A stretch of 33,846 nt of DNA from NCBI GenBank assembly GCA_900318795.1, contig ONLU01000038.1, positions 1 through 33,846 of the forward strand. The letters are read 5' to 3'. Origin of the DNA: an uncultured Prevotellaceae bacterium. GTDB taxonomy: Bacteria > Bacteroidota > Bacteroidia > Bacteroidales > Bacteroidaceae. The notes beneath the pieces are model-generated. The model saw only the letters and a list, made by a program, of their open reading frames with translations. It searched no databases and was not told the origin of the DNA. A program made the translations under genes and the position numbers. Below, in pieces: positions 1-8,312 of this stretch (its first letter is position 1; each line of letters starts with the position of its first letter).

Positions 1-99
1 TGTCTATGTAAGTCTTTCAAAGAACTCTTTTAGCTGTGCTCCCAAAGGTCTTGCCCTGAAAGCGGATGCAAAGGTACGACTATTTTTCGAATCACCAAA
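1..99 (-). promoter_or_regulatory. probable rRNA operon promoter and leader, reading off the left edge
   Basis: On the minus strand there is a TACCTTTG -7 box (69-76) with TTTG 19 nt upstream (96-99), a Bacteroidota sigma-factor promoter pointing left. The transcript it would make contains AGTTCTTTGAAAGACTTACATA, split here as AGTTCTTTGA then AAGACTTACATA, within 1-30. From memory this motif precedes 16S rRNA in Prevotella and Bacteroides. The 16S gene itself is outside the window, so the assignment is inference. Confidence 0.55.
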
Positions 100-302
100 A
101 CTTTTCCAAGAATTTTTTTCCATTTTAACAAATATTTCAAACTCGCGTTGACCTTCATCAATGGAAGCAAGGATTACACCTTTTATTAATATATAATATA
201 TGCGAGAAGTGAAAGATGAGAGATAAGAAATGAGAGATGAGAGGGTAAGAGCAGGAAAAATGAAGTAAAAGCATAAAAGAATGTGAAAAAGACACACAAA
301 AG
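100..302. other. intergenic spacer, AT-rich with a purine tract
   Basis: I see no credible gene here. Positions ~205-262 are a polypurine stretch of repeated GAGATGA/GAAATGA words on the + strand. The rest is AT-rich spacer between the divergent rRNA-like promoter and argR. Confidence 0.5.
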
Positions 303-334
303 TTTGGTAGTATGCATTATTTTGTATAATTTTG
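303..334 (+). promoter_or_regulatory. argR promoter
   Basis: TTTG at 303-306, 20 nt spacer, then TAATTTTG at 327-334: an exact match to the Bacteroidota TTTG-N20-TAnnTTTG promoter. It puts transcription start near 341, so only the ATG at 362 can start argR. TATGCAT-like words around 311-320 and 345-352 could be operators, but I cannot show that. Confidence 0.75.
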
Positions 335-361
335 CGGCCGAATTTGCATAAATATACCAGC

Positions 362-838
362 ATGAAAGTAAAAAACGACCGGCTCGAAGCGCTCAGAATG
401 ATTATCTCGAGCCAAGAACTAGGCAGTCAGGACGAGTTACTGACTGCACTCAAGAAAGAAGGATTCCAATTGACGCAAGCCACCCTAAGTCGCGACTTAA
501 AACAGCTGAAAGTGGCCAAAGCTGCGACAATGCGCGGCAACTACATCTATGTACTGCCCAACGACACGATGTACAAGCGTGTATCGACTCCCCACACCAT
601 CCGCGAGATGATGCAGGTTCCAGGATTCTTGAGTATCAACTTCTCTGGCAACATGGGGGTCATCAAGACTCGTCCTGGCTATGCAAGTTCGATTGCATAC
701 AATATTGACAACAGCCAAATAGATGAGATATTAGGCACAATAGCAGGCGATGACACCATCTTTATCGTCATCAAGCAAGGCGTGACGAAGAACGAGGTGA
801 CTGAAGCGCTGAGAGATGTAGTACCGAACATAAAATAA
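362..838 (+). CDS. argR: arginine repressor ArgR
   Basis: The product is a 158-residue transcriptional regulator of arginine metabolism, the usual length for ArgR/AhrC. Residues ~1-65 form the winged-helix DNA-binding domain, with the family pattern L(S/T)QATLSRDLKxL. Residues ~80-158 are the arginine-binding/hexamerisation domain, with the characteristic GTIAGDDTI near residue 130. ATG 362 is chosen because the in-frame TTG at 332 lies inside the promoter. It is the first gene of an argR-GNAT-argG-argC set, so it probably controls this cluster and itself; control is inferred from context. Family assignment is firm. Confidence 0.93.
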   Translation: MKVKNDRLEALRMIISSQELGSQDELLTALKKEGFQLTQATLSRDLKQLKVAKAATMRGNYIYVLPNDTMYKRVSTPHTIREMMQVPGFLSINFSGNMGVIKTRPGYASSIAYNIDNSQIDEILGTIAGDDTIFIVIKQGVTKNEVTEALRDVVPNIK

Positions 839-875
839 TAATCATAGATAATATAATTGACCATCTATCATCAGA

Positions 876-1472
876 ATGGAACAAGAAGAAATTAAAGTGC
901 TTGTAGCAGGTCCCGAACACGAGGTCTACGTGGACACCATCCTGCAGACCATAGCCGACGCTGCTAAAGTAAGGGGTACTGGTATTGCCAAACGCACACA
1001 CGAGTATCTGGCTACCAAGATGAAGGAAGCCAAAGCCGTCATCGCCCTGTCAGGTGACAGGTTTGCCGGTTTCAGCTACATCGAGACCTGGGGCAACAAA
1101 CAGTATGTAACCACATCGGGTCTGATTGTCCACCCGGACTACCGTGGTTTAGGCATAGCAAAGAAAATCAAGGACATGACATTCTCGCTGGCACGTACCC
1201 GCTGGCCACATGCAAAGATATTCTCACTGACGAGCGGTGCTGCCGTCATGAAGATGAATACCGAGCTGGGCTACCAACCCGTCACCTTTGCCGACCTGAC
1301 AGACGACGAGGCCTTCTGGCATGGTTGCGAGGGATGTATCAACGTAGACGTGCTGCACCGAACCGGCCGTAAATACTGCATTTGCACAGCGATGCTGTAC
1401 GACCCGGAGGAGCACCTGCCCGCCAAGATTCCTGAAGAGGTAATTGAGAGAATTAAACAATTAGACGCATAA
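876..1472 (+). CDS. GNAT-family N-acyltransferase in the arginine cluster
   Basis: This 198-residue protein has a GNAT fold. A central segment at residues ~80-105 (TTSGLIVHPDYRGLGIAKKI) carries the acyl-CoA pyrophosphate-binding loop of type RGxGxAxxI. The C-terminal ~50 residues are Cys-rich (WHGCEGC, KYCIC). It sits 37 nt after argR and before argG. In Bacteroidetes a GNAT in this position is a candidate for the first pathway step, N-acylation of glutamate (succinyl or acetyl), because the later transcarbamylase is the succinylornithine type. That specific role is inference; GNAT membership is seen. No classical argA or argJ occurs in the window. Confidence 0.75.
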   Translation: MEQEEIKVLVAGPEHEVYVDTILQTIADAAKVRGTGIAKRTHEYLATKMKEAKAVIALSGDRFAGFSYIETWGNKQYVTTSGLIVHPDYRGLGIAKKIKDMTFSLARTRWPHAKIFSLTSGAAVMKMNTELGYQPVTFADLTDDEAFWHGCEGCINVDVLHRTGRKYCICTAMLYDPEEHLPAKIPEEVIERIKQLDA

Positions 1473-1484
1473 GTTCCCAAGGGG

Positions 1485-1579
1485 ACAGCAGGGGTCTGAA
1501 CAAGCGCAGACTCCCATCATAAACAATTAAACAGGTCTGGGATTCGCTTGTTCAGACCCCTACCCCCTCATTCAAGGGG
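1485..1579. repeat. palindromic intergenic element, copy 1
   Basis: A perfect 17-bp inverted repeat (1490-1506 with 1545-1561, AGGGGTCTGAACAAGCG) closes a nested 5-bp stem (CAGAC 1507-1511, GTCTG 1535-1539). A small CCCC...GGGG hairpin (1563-1579) follows. It ends ~10 nt before the argG ATG. A second copy lies at 8313-8406 before another gene of the cluster. It may be an RNA processing or attenuation structure, or a small mobile repeat. Confidence 0.85.
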
Positions 1580-1588
1580 CACAAAGAT

Positions 1589-2791
1589 ATGGCAAACAAG
1601 AAAGTAGTAGTAGCATTCAGTGGTGGATTGGACACCAGCTACACCGTGATGAAACTGACCCAGGACGGCTGGGATGTATATGCAGCATGTGCCAACACCG
1701 GTGGTTTCAGTGCTGAGCAACTGAAGACCAACGAGGAGAACGCTTACAAGTTGGGCGCTAAGGCTTACGTGACACTTGATGTGACACAGGAGTATTATGA
1801 GAAATCGCTGAAATACATGATTTTCGGAAATGTGCTGCGCAACAACTGCTACCCCATCTCTGTATCTAGCGAGCGTATCTTCCAGGCCATCGCCATCGCC
1901 CGATATGCTAAGGAAATTGGTGCCGATGCCATCGCACACGGTTCCACAGGTGCCGGCAACGACCAGATCCGCTTTGACATGACGTTCTTGGTAATGGCTC
2001 CAGGCGTAGAGATTATCACGCTGACGCGCGACAAGAAACTGACTCGCAAAGAAGAAGTTGACTTCCTTAACGAGCACGGATTCTTTGCCGATTTCACTAA
2101 GCTGAAGTACTCATACAATGTCGGCATCTGGGGCACCTCCATCTGTGGTGGCGAGTTGCTCGACCCCACACAGGGACTGCCCGAGGAGGCCTACCTGAAG
2201 CACGTCACTAACCCCGAGAAGGAGTCATTGCTGAAAATCGAGTTCAACAAGGGCGAGATTGTCGGTGTCAACGGTGAGCAGTTTACCGACCGTGTGAAGG
2301 CCATTCAGAAGATTGAGGAGATTGGTGCCAGCTATGCCATTGGCCGCGATGCCAACGTGGGCGACACCATCATCGGCATCAAGGGCCGCGTAGGTTTTGA
2401 GGCCGCTGCCCCAAAACTGATCATTGAGGCTCACCGCCTGTTAGAGAAATCAACCCTCTCAAAATGGCAGCAATACTGGAAGGACCAAGTAGCCAATTGG
2501 TATGGCATGTTCCTGCATGAGAGCCAGTACCTGGAGCCTGTCATGCCCGACATTGAGGCCATGCTGACCAGCAGCCAGCGCAACGTGACGGGAACAGCTA
2601 TCCTGAAGCTCCGCCCCTATGGCTTTGAGACGGTAGGCATCGACTCTGCCAACGATCTGACAAAAAGCAAGTTGGGTGAGTACGGCGAAACGCAGACTGG
2701 TTGGACAGCCGACGAGGCCAAGGGCTTCATCAAGGTCAGCTCTACCCCACTCCGCGTATACTACGGAATCCATAAGGACGAGAAAAGATAA
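1589..2791 (+). CDS. argG: argininosuccinate synthase
   Basis: This enzyme joins citrulline and aspartate with ATP to form argininosuccinate, the penultimate step to arginine. The 400-residue length is normal. The N-terminal ATP-pyrophosphatase P-loop AFSGGLDTS is at residues 9-17, and the citrulline/aspartate-binding stretch HGSTGAGNDQIRF at 117-129. The usual GTSICGGELLDP region follows near residue 190. The start is ATG 1589 just after the palindromic element, with no competing upstream start. The gene belongs to the arginine cluster and is probably read from the argR side through the element. Family assignment is firm. Confidence 0.95.
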   Translation: MANKKVVVAFSGGLDTSYTVMKLTQDGWDVYAACANTGGFSAEQLKTNEENAYKLGAKAYVTLDVTQEYYEKSLKYMIFGNVLRNNCYPISVSSERIFQAIAIARYAKEIGADAIAHGSTGAGNDQIRFDMTFLVMAPGVEIITLTRDKKLTRKEEVDFLNEHGFFADFTKLKYSYNVGIWGTSICGGELLDPTQGLPEEAYLKHVTNPEKESLLKIEFNKGEIVGVNGEQFTDRVKAIQKIEEIGASYAIGRDANVGDTIIGIKGRVGFEAAAPKLIIEAHRLLEKSTLSKWQQYWKDQVANWYGMFLHESQYLEPVMPDIEAMLTSSQRNVTGTAILKLRPYGFETVGIDSANDLTKSKLGEYGETQTGWTADEAKGFIKVSSTPLRVYYGIHKDEKR

Positions 2792-2808
2792 GACATAGTA
2801 TTATTTAA

Positions 2809-2892
2809 AGACATAGTAACATATTAACAAGTTCTGACAAGAATAGAGTGATAGATTTCCTGCTATGAACATGTTAATCTGTTACTATGTCT
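2809..2892. repeat. 21-bp inverted repeat between argG and argC
   Basis: AGACATAGTAACATATTAACA (2809-2829, given here as its first 20 bases plus A) pairs with 2872-2892 at 20 of 21 positions. A further partial copy, AGACATAGTA, lies at 2791-2800. It forms a long AT-rich hairpin with a 42-nt loop, ending 16 nt before the argC ATG. Its sequence is unrelated to the GC-rich elements at 1485 and 8313. Confidence 0.8.
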
Positions 2893-2908
2893 CAAAAGGT
2901 TACTCTGT

Positions 2909-3874
2909 ATGATTAAAGTAGGAATATTAGGTGCGGCAGGATACACGGGCGGAGAACTCATCCGTCTGCTGCTGAACCACCCCGAGACTGAGATTGTCTT
3001 CGCCAATAGCGAGAGTAATGCAGGTAATCCTGTAAGCGATGTGCATGAAGGCCTCATCGGCGACACAGACCTGAGGTTTACTGACCAGATGCCATTCGAG
3101 GATATTGACGTAGTCTTCTTCTGCTTCGGCCACGGCAAGAGCGAACAGTTTCTGAAGGAGCACACCATCCCAACCAAAGTCAAAATTATCGACTTGGCTC
3201 AAGACTTCCGTATCAAGGGGAATCACGACTACGTCTACGGACTGCCGGAAATCAACAAAGAAGATATTGTCAGAGCTCAGCACGTAGCCAATCCCGGTTG
3301 CTTTGCCACTGCCATCCAACTGGCTCTGTTGCCCGCAGCCAACCTCAACCTGCTGAAGGAAGATGTCGCAGTCAACGCCATCACGGGTTCCACTGGTGCC
3401 GGTCAGAAACCCGGTGCCACCACCCACTTCTCATGGCGCAACAACAACCTCAGCATCTACAAGGCATTTACCCACCAGCATCTGGCCGAGATTAGGCAAT
3501 CGCTGAGCCAGGTACAGGGCTACCTCGATGCCTCTATCGACTTCATACCCTACCGCGGCGACTTCGCCCGCGGCATCTTCTGCACTGCCGTCATCAAGAC
3601 CAAGGCACCAGCCGAAGACATCGTCGAGGCATACAAGGAATTCTACCGTGATGCAGCCTTCACCCACTACAGTGACAAGGCCATCGACCTGAAGCAAGTG
3701 GTGAACACCAACAAGGCACTGGTGCACGTCGACAGCTTCGACGGCAAAGTGCTCGTCACCTCCGCTATCGACAACCTGCTGAAAGGAGCCGTCGGCCAGG
3801 CCGTCCAAAACATGAACCTCATGTTCGGCATTGACGAGACTGCCGGACTCCACCTGAAAGCATCGGCATTCTGA
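2909..3874 (+). CDS. argC: N-acetyl-gamma-glutamyl-phosphate reductase
   Basis: This enzyme makes the NADPH-dependent reduction of N-acylglutamyl phosphate to the semialdehyde, the third arginine step. It is 321 residues, typical of the shorter ArgC type. The Rossmann start VGILGAAGYTGGELIRLL is at residues 4-21, and the catalytic cysteine is Cys131 in VANPGCFATA. In Bacteroides-type pathways the substrate may be the N-succinyl form; the sequence does not decide this. It follows argG after a hairpin-rich 117-nt gap and is closed by a good terminator, so it ends the first transcription unit. Confidence 0.94.
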   Translation: MIKVGILGAAGYTGGELIRLLLNHPETEIVFANSESNAGNPVSDVHEGLIGDTDLRFTDQMPFEDIDVVFFCFGHGKSEQFLKEHTIPTKVKIIDLAQDFRIKGNHDYVYGLPEINKEDIVRAQHVANPGCFATAIQLALLPAANLNLLKEDVAVNAITGSTGAGQKPGATTHFSWRNNNLSIYKAFTHQHLAEIRQSLSQVQGYLDASIDFIPYRGDFARGIFCTAVIKTKAPAEDIVEAYKEFYRDAAFTHYSDKAIDLKQVVNTNKALVHVDSFDGKVLVTSAIDNLLKGAVGQAVQNMNLMFGIDETAGLHLKASAF

Positions 3875-3882
3875 TACTCTAA

Positions 3883-3918
3883 CTGGCTATCAATTTGCAG
3901 ATTGATAGCCGGTTTTTT
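3883..3918 (+). terminator. intrinsic terminator after argC
   Basis: An 11-bp stem (CTGGCTATCAA 3883-3893 with TTGATAGCCGG 3902-3912, one G-T pair) is followed directly by TTTTTT (3913-3918). Confidence 0.88.
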
Positions 3919-3962
3919 CACTTTTTATTTCACTATATGCTTCGTTTTTGGTATCTTTCAGC

Positions 3963-5824
3963 ATGATTGTAACTCTTAAAAGAAAAGCTGCCTTTATCCT
4001 CGCCTTCACTTCCTTGCTACAATCTGTTGCGGCCCGAAACTCCGTGGCGACACCTCCGCAACAAGCATGCCCTATTATCAAAGTGAGTCCCATACGACTA
4101 CCAGACCTGAATATTGCCCGTGCAGGTCACCAACTATTCTATACCAATGGCGAATTTATCGTGGCAGGAGGCCATACTGACGGCTTTGTGCCTACACCAA
4201 CAGCAGAGTTTTTCAAGGATGGAGAATGGCATGTAATTCAGATGGTCTACAATCATGATTTCAGTTTTTCCGTCGTATTGAAGTCTGGAAAGGTACTTCT
4301 CGGCGGAGGCTGTGCAGAGCCCCTTGGTATCGGTCAGACCTTTCCAACCGAGATGTACGACCCCGAAACGCATTCCTTCAAAGGTTTCGGCTGTTTGGAC
4401 CAAAAGAGAACAGCAGCCTCTGCCCTAGAGTTAGGCAATGGTCAAGTGGTTATTGCCGGCAATTGGTATCACCATGATGGCATCGAGGTGTTCGACGGGA
4501 AGAAGAACTTCCACCTTATCCATGAAACAGCAACCTCACGCTCAAAACCGTTTATAGTACAGACAGCTATGTCCAGACTGGTGTCTGGTTCCCCTTTGAG
4601 TTGGGCACCCATGAGTTGCTAAAGAATCTGGTAGGTGTAACCGTTAGTGAAGACATTTACGCAGGGCCAAAAGTCTCTGGTGCCTTCACCTTTGCAGGAC
4701 TGGAAACAGACTTCAGCAATGCCTACGACTATTTCAAAGATGCCAAAGTAGACCTTTCCCTCTTGTCGATTGACAATGAGTTCTCCATCAAGACCAAGGG
4801 ATTCTGGGGGCGTGAACGCGAGCGGAAGCTCACCAAGTCTTTTTCGGCAAGCACGTTCCAGATGAAGACTTTTCCCGCCATCAGCGACATGAAAACCGAG
4901 ATTAGTGGCATGAAGATGAACACCGTGTCAGCTTCATTCAGCACCTCTGGCGACGTCTTCTTGCCACAGCGCATCGGTTTTGCTCTCTATGCCAAAGACA
5001 AGCCAGACGACCCACAGGATAAAAACTATACCAAGATAGCCAAATCAGTCTATCGTCCTGAAACATATTTCCTAAACTCCTTCAATGGTGTTGACCTGAC
5101 GATTGACGATGTTGCCCCTGGTGTCTACATGGCACGTCCTGTTATCAAGATGACAGGCAAGGACGAACCGATTGCCGTCTACAGTCAGGAACAGCTCATT
5201 ACCATAGCCCCCAAGGATCTCATCATCACGCCAGAGACCATTCAGGCCGAAGAGGATGGAGACGACTTCAGCATTGAGCTGTTTGGCAGCTTAGAGGCAC
5301 CGCTCAGTTGTGAGACACAGGACAGCTGGATACATCCTGAAATCGTCCCCCACTCCAGCGGAAGCATGAGCGACATCATGACCGTCAAGGTCGATGCCAA
5401 CGATACCGACCGATTCCGCACAGGCAAGGTCACTGTCCGGATGCGCCTCAGCACGCTGGAGACTGTCGAGAAGGAACTGACTGTCAAGCAGTATGGAGGT
5501 CTGGAACTATCACCCACCAACCTGGAGTTTGAAACCGACGGAGGCACGCTGGATGTAGACTTCTACTTCACGGCTGGCAGTGTGGCAGACTATGCTATCG
5601 GAACAGAGAAAGCGCTCATCAGGGGCAACGGCTTAGATTTCAGCATCTGCATCCCAGAGTCTGACGGTGCGTTCATCATTTCAGGCCAGAAGTCAGGCAA
5701 CTCTATCACAGGGCTGCACTTTGCCACTACAGCGACAGACCAGACCAACCAATACTTCATCATGAAGGATGCAGACGGCACAAGTTCAACGGCAACCTGG
5801 GCTCCCATGCCTGATGACGACTGA
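3963..5824 (+). pseudogene. secreted kelch/BACON-like protein, split by a frameshift
   Basis: From ATG 3963 the first frame encodes a signal peptide (residues 1-~23, ending SVAA) and kelch-like beta-propeller blades (repeats of GGxxxG with YDPETHSF). It runs out of frame near 4544 and stops at 4622. The next frame continues without a break in sense from about 4526 to 5824. That part has beta-sandwich regions and a BACON-like module near 5300-5510 (DSWI...GKVTVRM...TVKQYGG). Adding one A to the AAAA run at 4544-4547 restores a single ~620-residue protein. It is either a real one-base deletion or a sequencing error. BACON and kelch modules typify Bacteroidota surface proteins that bind glycans or other ligands; the target is unknown. 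The TTG at 3948 is in frame but unlikely. Confidence 0.7.
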
Positions 5825-5876
5825 TAGACTATAAGGATAATACTTTACTTCGGCTCTTAGGAGTCGCCCGATTTTA

Positions 5877-5940
5877 AGTTTCTCGGTACTAAAGGGGGTA
5901 GTTTCAAGTATGGAAACCACCAGTTTAGTGCCGAGAAACT
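5877..5940. repeat. long stem-loop in the spacer before argD
   Basis: The arms at 5877-5893 and 5924-5940 (AGTTTCTCGGTACTAAA) match at 16 of 17 positions, with a weaker inner stem (GTAGTTTC with GGAAACCAC). It lacks a T-run, so it is not an ordinary terminator. A partial repeat of the inner end (TTTAGTACTA) follows at 5946-5955. Confidence 0.7.
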
Positions 5941-5995
5941 CATAATTTAGTACTACGCCAGTTGAAAAAAGAAAATAGTTAGTTAGAAAAGTTTT

Positions 5996-6079
5996 GTCTC
6001 CAAGTTGGGTACTTATGTTTCCAAGTTGGAGACATGTGTCTCTAAGTTGGAAACAGATGTTTCTAAGTTGGAAACATAA
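5996..6079. repeat. four tandem 21-bp repeats
   Basis: Units at 5996-6016, 6017-6037, 6038-6058 and 6059-6079 share the core GTTTCCAAGTTGGAAACAT with substitutions. Each core is itself nearly palindromic. The period is a multiple of three, so the minus strand can be read as a 7-residue repeat (FQLRN-type). There is no start, promoter or length to support a gene. Confidence 0.8.
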
Positions 6080-6182
6080 AACCCTTAGGTACGAAAAAAC
6101 AAATCCGCAGGCATACGGACATAAATTCCAGAGGATGCAATAGAATGATGAGCAAATACACATACCTTTTTCTGAGTAAAAA

Positions 6183-6250
6183 GCCCCGTTCCGAGTCCTG
6201 GGGAGGAGCCGACGACCCTGACGGCCAGTCTACCATCCCAACTACGGGGC
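6183..6250 (-). other. tRNA-like segment, not a functional tRNA
   Basis: On the minus strand GCCCCGT and ACGGGGC form a perfect 7-bp end stem around 54 nt, followed by TTTTT, with a D-arm-like GGGATGGTAGA inside. No proper T-loop (TTC) or anticodon stem can be drawn. It could be a decayed tRNA, or a terminator-like structure facing the spacer. The spacer 5825-6373 otherwise contains only the repeats listed and the argD promoter. Confidence 0.35.
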
Positions 6251-6312
6251 GCGGTATTTAACCTTTGGTTAAGCCGTAACGGCCCGAAAATACGAAGAAA
6301 AACATATTTTCT

Positions 6313-6344
6313 TTTGGTTATTTGCCCGAATTGCACTACCTTTG
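6313..6344 (+). promoter_or_regulatory. argD operon promoter
   Basis: TTTG (6313-6316), 20 nt, TACCTTTG (6337-6344): consensus promoter. It begins the long argD-to-threonine-aldolase transcription unit and gives a leader of only ~25 nt, fixing the argD start at ATG 6374. Confidence 0.85.
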
Positions 6345-6373
6345 CAGCGTTTTTAACGTTAAGACTAAGCAAG

Positions 6374-7510
6374 ATGAAATTATTCGATGTTTATCCCCTG
6401 TTCGACGTGAACATTGTGAAGGGACAGGGTTGCCACGTATGGGACGACAAGGGCCAGGAATATCTGGACCTCTATGGCGGTCATGCCGTCATCTCCATCG
6501 GACATTCTCATCCGCACTACGTAGAGAAGGTGACGGAGCAACTCTATAAGATTGGGTTCTACTCGAACTCTGTGATTAACAAGCTGCAACAGCAGCTGGC
6601 CGAGCGACTGGGTAAAATCAGCGGTTATGACGACTACCAGCTGTTCCTCATCAACAGTGGTGCCGAGGCGAACGAGAATGCGCTGAAGCTCGCTTCGTTT
6701 TCCAACGGCCGCACCCGCGTGCTGAGTGCCGAGAAGGCTTTCCACGGACGTACCTCATTGGCTGTCGAGGTGACCAACAATCCCAAGATCATAGCCCCCA
6801 TCAACGCCAACGGACATGTGACCTACCTGCCGATGAACGATCTGGCAGCCTGGGAGGACGAATTGCAGAAAGGCGACGTCTGCGCCGTCATTCTGGAGTG
6901 CATCCAAGGTGTGGGCGGCATCAAGCTGGCCACCAAGGAGTTTGCCCAAGGGTTGCAGAATTTGTGCAAGCAGTATGGTACTATCCTGATATGTGACGAG
7001 ATACAGTGTGGCTACGGTCGTAGCGGACGGTTCTTTGCCCACCAGTGGCTTGACATCCGTCCTGACATCATCACCGTGGCCAAGGGCATCGCCAACGGTT
7101 TCCCAATGGCAGGCGTGCTGATAGCCCCCGACTTCAAGCCCGTCTATGGACAGCTGGGCACCACGTTTGGCGGCAACCACCTGGCCTGCGCAGCAGCACT
7201 GGCCGTGCTTGACGTCTTTGAAGAGGAAAAGTTGGTGGAGAATGCCCACGAGGTCGGGACTTACCTGATGGAGCAGCTGAAGAAAATAGACAGTCCACAC
7301 ATTCAGGACATCCGTGGTCGCGGTCTGATGATTGGCATCGACCTCGACGTGCCTCATAAGGATGTGCGCCAGCCGCTCATCTATCAGGAGCATTGCTTTA
7401 CGGGCTGTGCCGGCCAGAACATCCTGCGCCTGCTGCCCCCACTCTGCCTCACGAAGGCTGAAGCTGACCAATTCATTGACAAACTGACTAGAATATTGAA
7501 GACATTATGA
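6374..7510 (+). CDS. argD: acylornithine aminotransferase
   Basis: This PLP enzyme transaminates N-acylglutamate semialdehyde to N-acylornithine, using glutamate. It is 378 residues, slightly short but normal for Bacteroidetes ArgD. It shows the class-III pattern: SGAEANENALKLA near residue 95, CDEIQCGYGRSG near 210, and the PLP-binding lysine Lys237 in TVAKGIANGFPMAG. The start follows the 6313 promoter; an in-frame TTG further upstream lies inside that promoter. It overlaps proC by 4 nt (ATGA), so the two are translationally coupled. Substrate could be acetyl- or succinyl-ornithine; succinyl is favoured by the transcarbamylase downstream. Confidence 0.92.
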   Translation: MKLFDVYPLFDVNIVKGQGCHVWDDKGQEYLDLYGGHAVISIGHSHPHYVEKVTEQLYKIGFYSNSVINKLQQQLAERLGKISGYDDYQLFLINSGAEANENALKLASFSNGRTRVLSAEKAFHGRTSLAVEVTNNPKIIAPINANGHVTYLPMNDLAAWEDELQKGDVCAVILECIQGVGGIKLATKEFAQGLQNLCKQYGTILICDEIQCGYGRSGRFFAHQWLDIRPDIITVAKGIANGFPMAGVLIAPDFKPVYGQLGTTFGGNHLACAAALAVLDVFEEEKLVENAHEVGTYLMEQLKKIDSPHIQDIRGRGLMIGIDLDVPHKDVRQPLIYQEHCFTGCAGQNILRLLPPLCLTKAEADQFIDKLTRILKTL

Positions 7511-8295
7511 AAATTTCCATCATCGGAGCCGGCGCCATGGGTGGCGCACTGGCAGAAGGTCTCATCAAAGGCGACTACATCAAGAACGAGGACATCTGTG
7601 TGGCAGATCCCTCGCGTGACTCCCGCGAGCACTTTGCCAACCTCGGCATCATCGCCACGCCCAGCAACCAGCTGGCAGCTCAGGGTGCCGACATCGTGTG
7701 CGTAGTGGTAAAGCCCTGGCTCGTAGAGCAAGTACTGAAAGGCATCAAGGACGTACTCGACTACAGCAGCCAGCTGCTGATTGTGGTGGCTGCCGGCGTC
7801 AAGTCGACAGACATCAACACCTGGCTCGACAAGGGAGGAGACACAATTCCCACCTTTCTCGTCATTCCCAACATCGCTATCGCCCACTTGCAGAGCATGA
7901 CGTTCATCGTCCCTGATGCGAACGCGACCCAGCAGCAGACTGAGCAAGTAAAGGCACTGTTTGACTCCATGGGCAAGAGCATCATCACCGACGAAAACCA
8001 TCTGGCTGCCGGTACGACGCTGGCCAGTTGTGGCATCGCCTATGCCATGCGCTACATTCGTGCAGCCTCAGAAGGCGGCGTCGAACTGGGTTTCAAGGCC
8101 GACGATGCCAAGAATATCGTGATGCAGACCATGAAGGGAGCCGTAGAACTACTGGAAGCCAGCGGTCTGCACCCAGAAGCAGCCATCGACCTGGTAACCA
8201 CTCCTGGCGGTGTGACCATCAAAGGTCTGAACGAAATGGAGCACGCCGGATTCACATCCAGTGTGATACGTGGGTTGAAAGCAGGAGCAAAATAA
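7507..8295 (+). CDS. proC: pyrroline-5-carboxylate reductase
   Basis: This enzyme carries out the final proline step, NAD(P)H reduction of P5C to proline. It has 262 residues. A Rossmann dinucleotide loop, IIGAGAMGGALAEGL, is at residues 5-19. Near the C-terminus is the P5CR signature TTPGGVTIKGLNEME. It starts inside the argD stop codon, linking arginine and proline synthesis in one operon with proB and proA downstream. The following 119-nt gap holds the second palindromic element. Confidence 0.93.
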   Translation: MKISIIGAGAMGGALAEGLIKGDYIKNEDICVADPSRDSREHFANLGIIATPSNQLAAQGADIVCVVVKPWLVEQVLKGIKDVLDYSSQLLIVVAAGVKSTDINTWLDKGGDTIPTFLVIPNIAIAHLQSMTFIVPDANATQQQTEQVKALFDSMGKSIITDENHLAAGTTLASCGIAYAMRYIRAASEGGVELGFKADDAKNIVMQTMKGAVELLEASGLHPEAAIDLVTTPGGVTIKGLNEMEHAGFTSSVIRGLKAGAK

Positions 8296-8312
8296 GTCCC
8301 CCTAATTTAGAG

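Noticed and set aside
4-363. Open frame on the minus strand at the left edge
   Set aside because: Low-complexity AT-rich translation crossing two promoters; no domain, and it overlaps the argR start region.
4526-4622. Programmed -1 frameshift in the kelch/BACON gene
   Set aside because: No slippery heptamer in the right phase and no downstream structure evident; a lost A in a run of As is simpler.
6183-6250. Functional tRNA gene on the minus strand
   Set aside because: The acceptor-like stem is perfect, but no T-loop TTC or anticodon stem can be formed.
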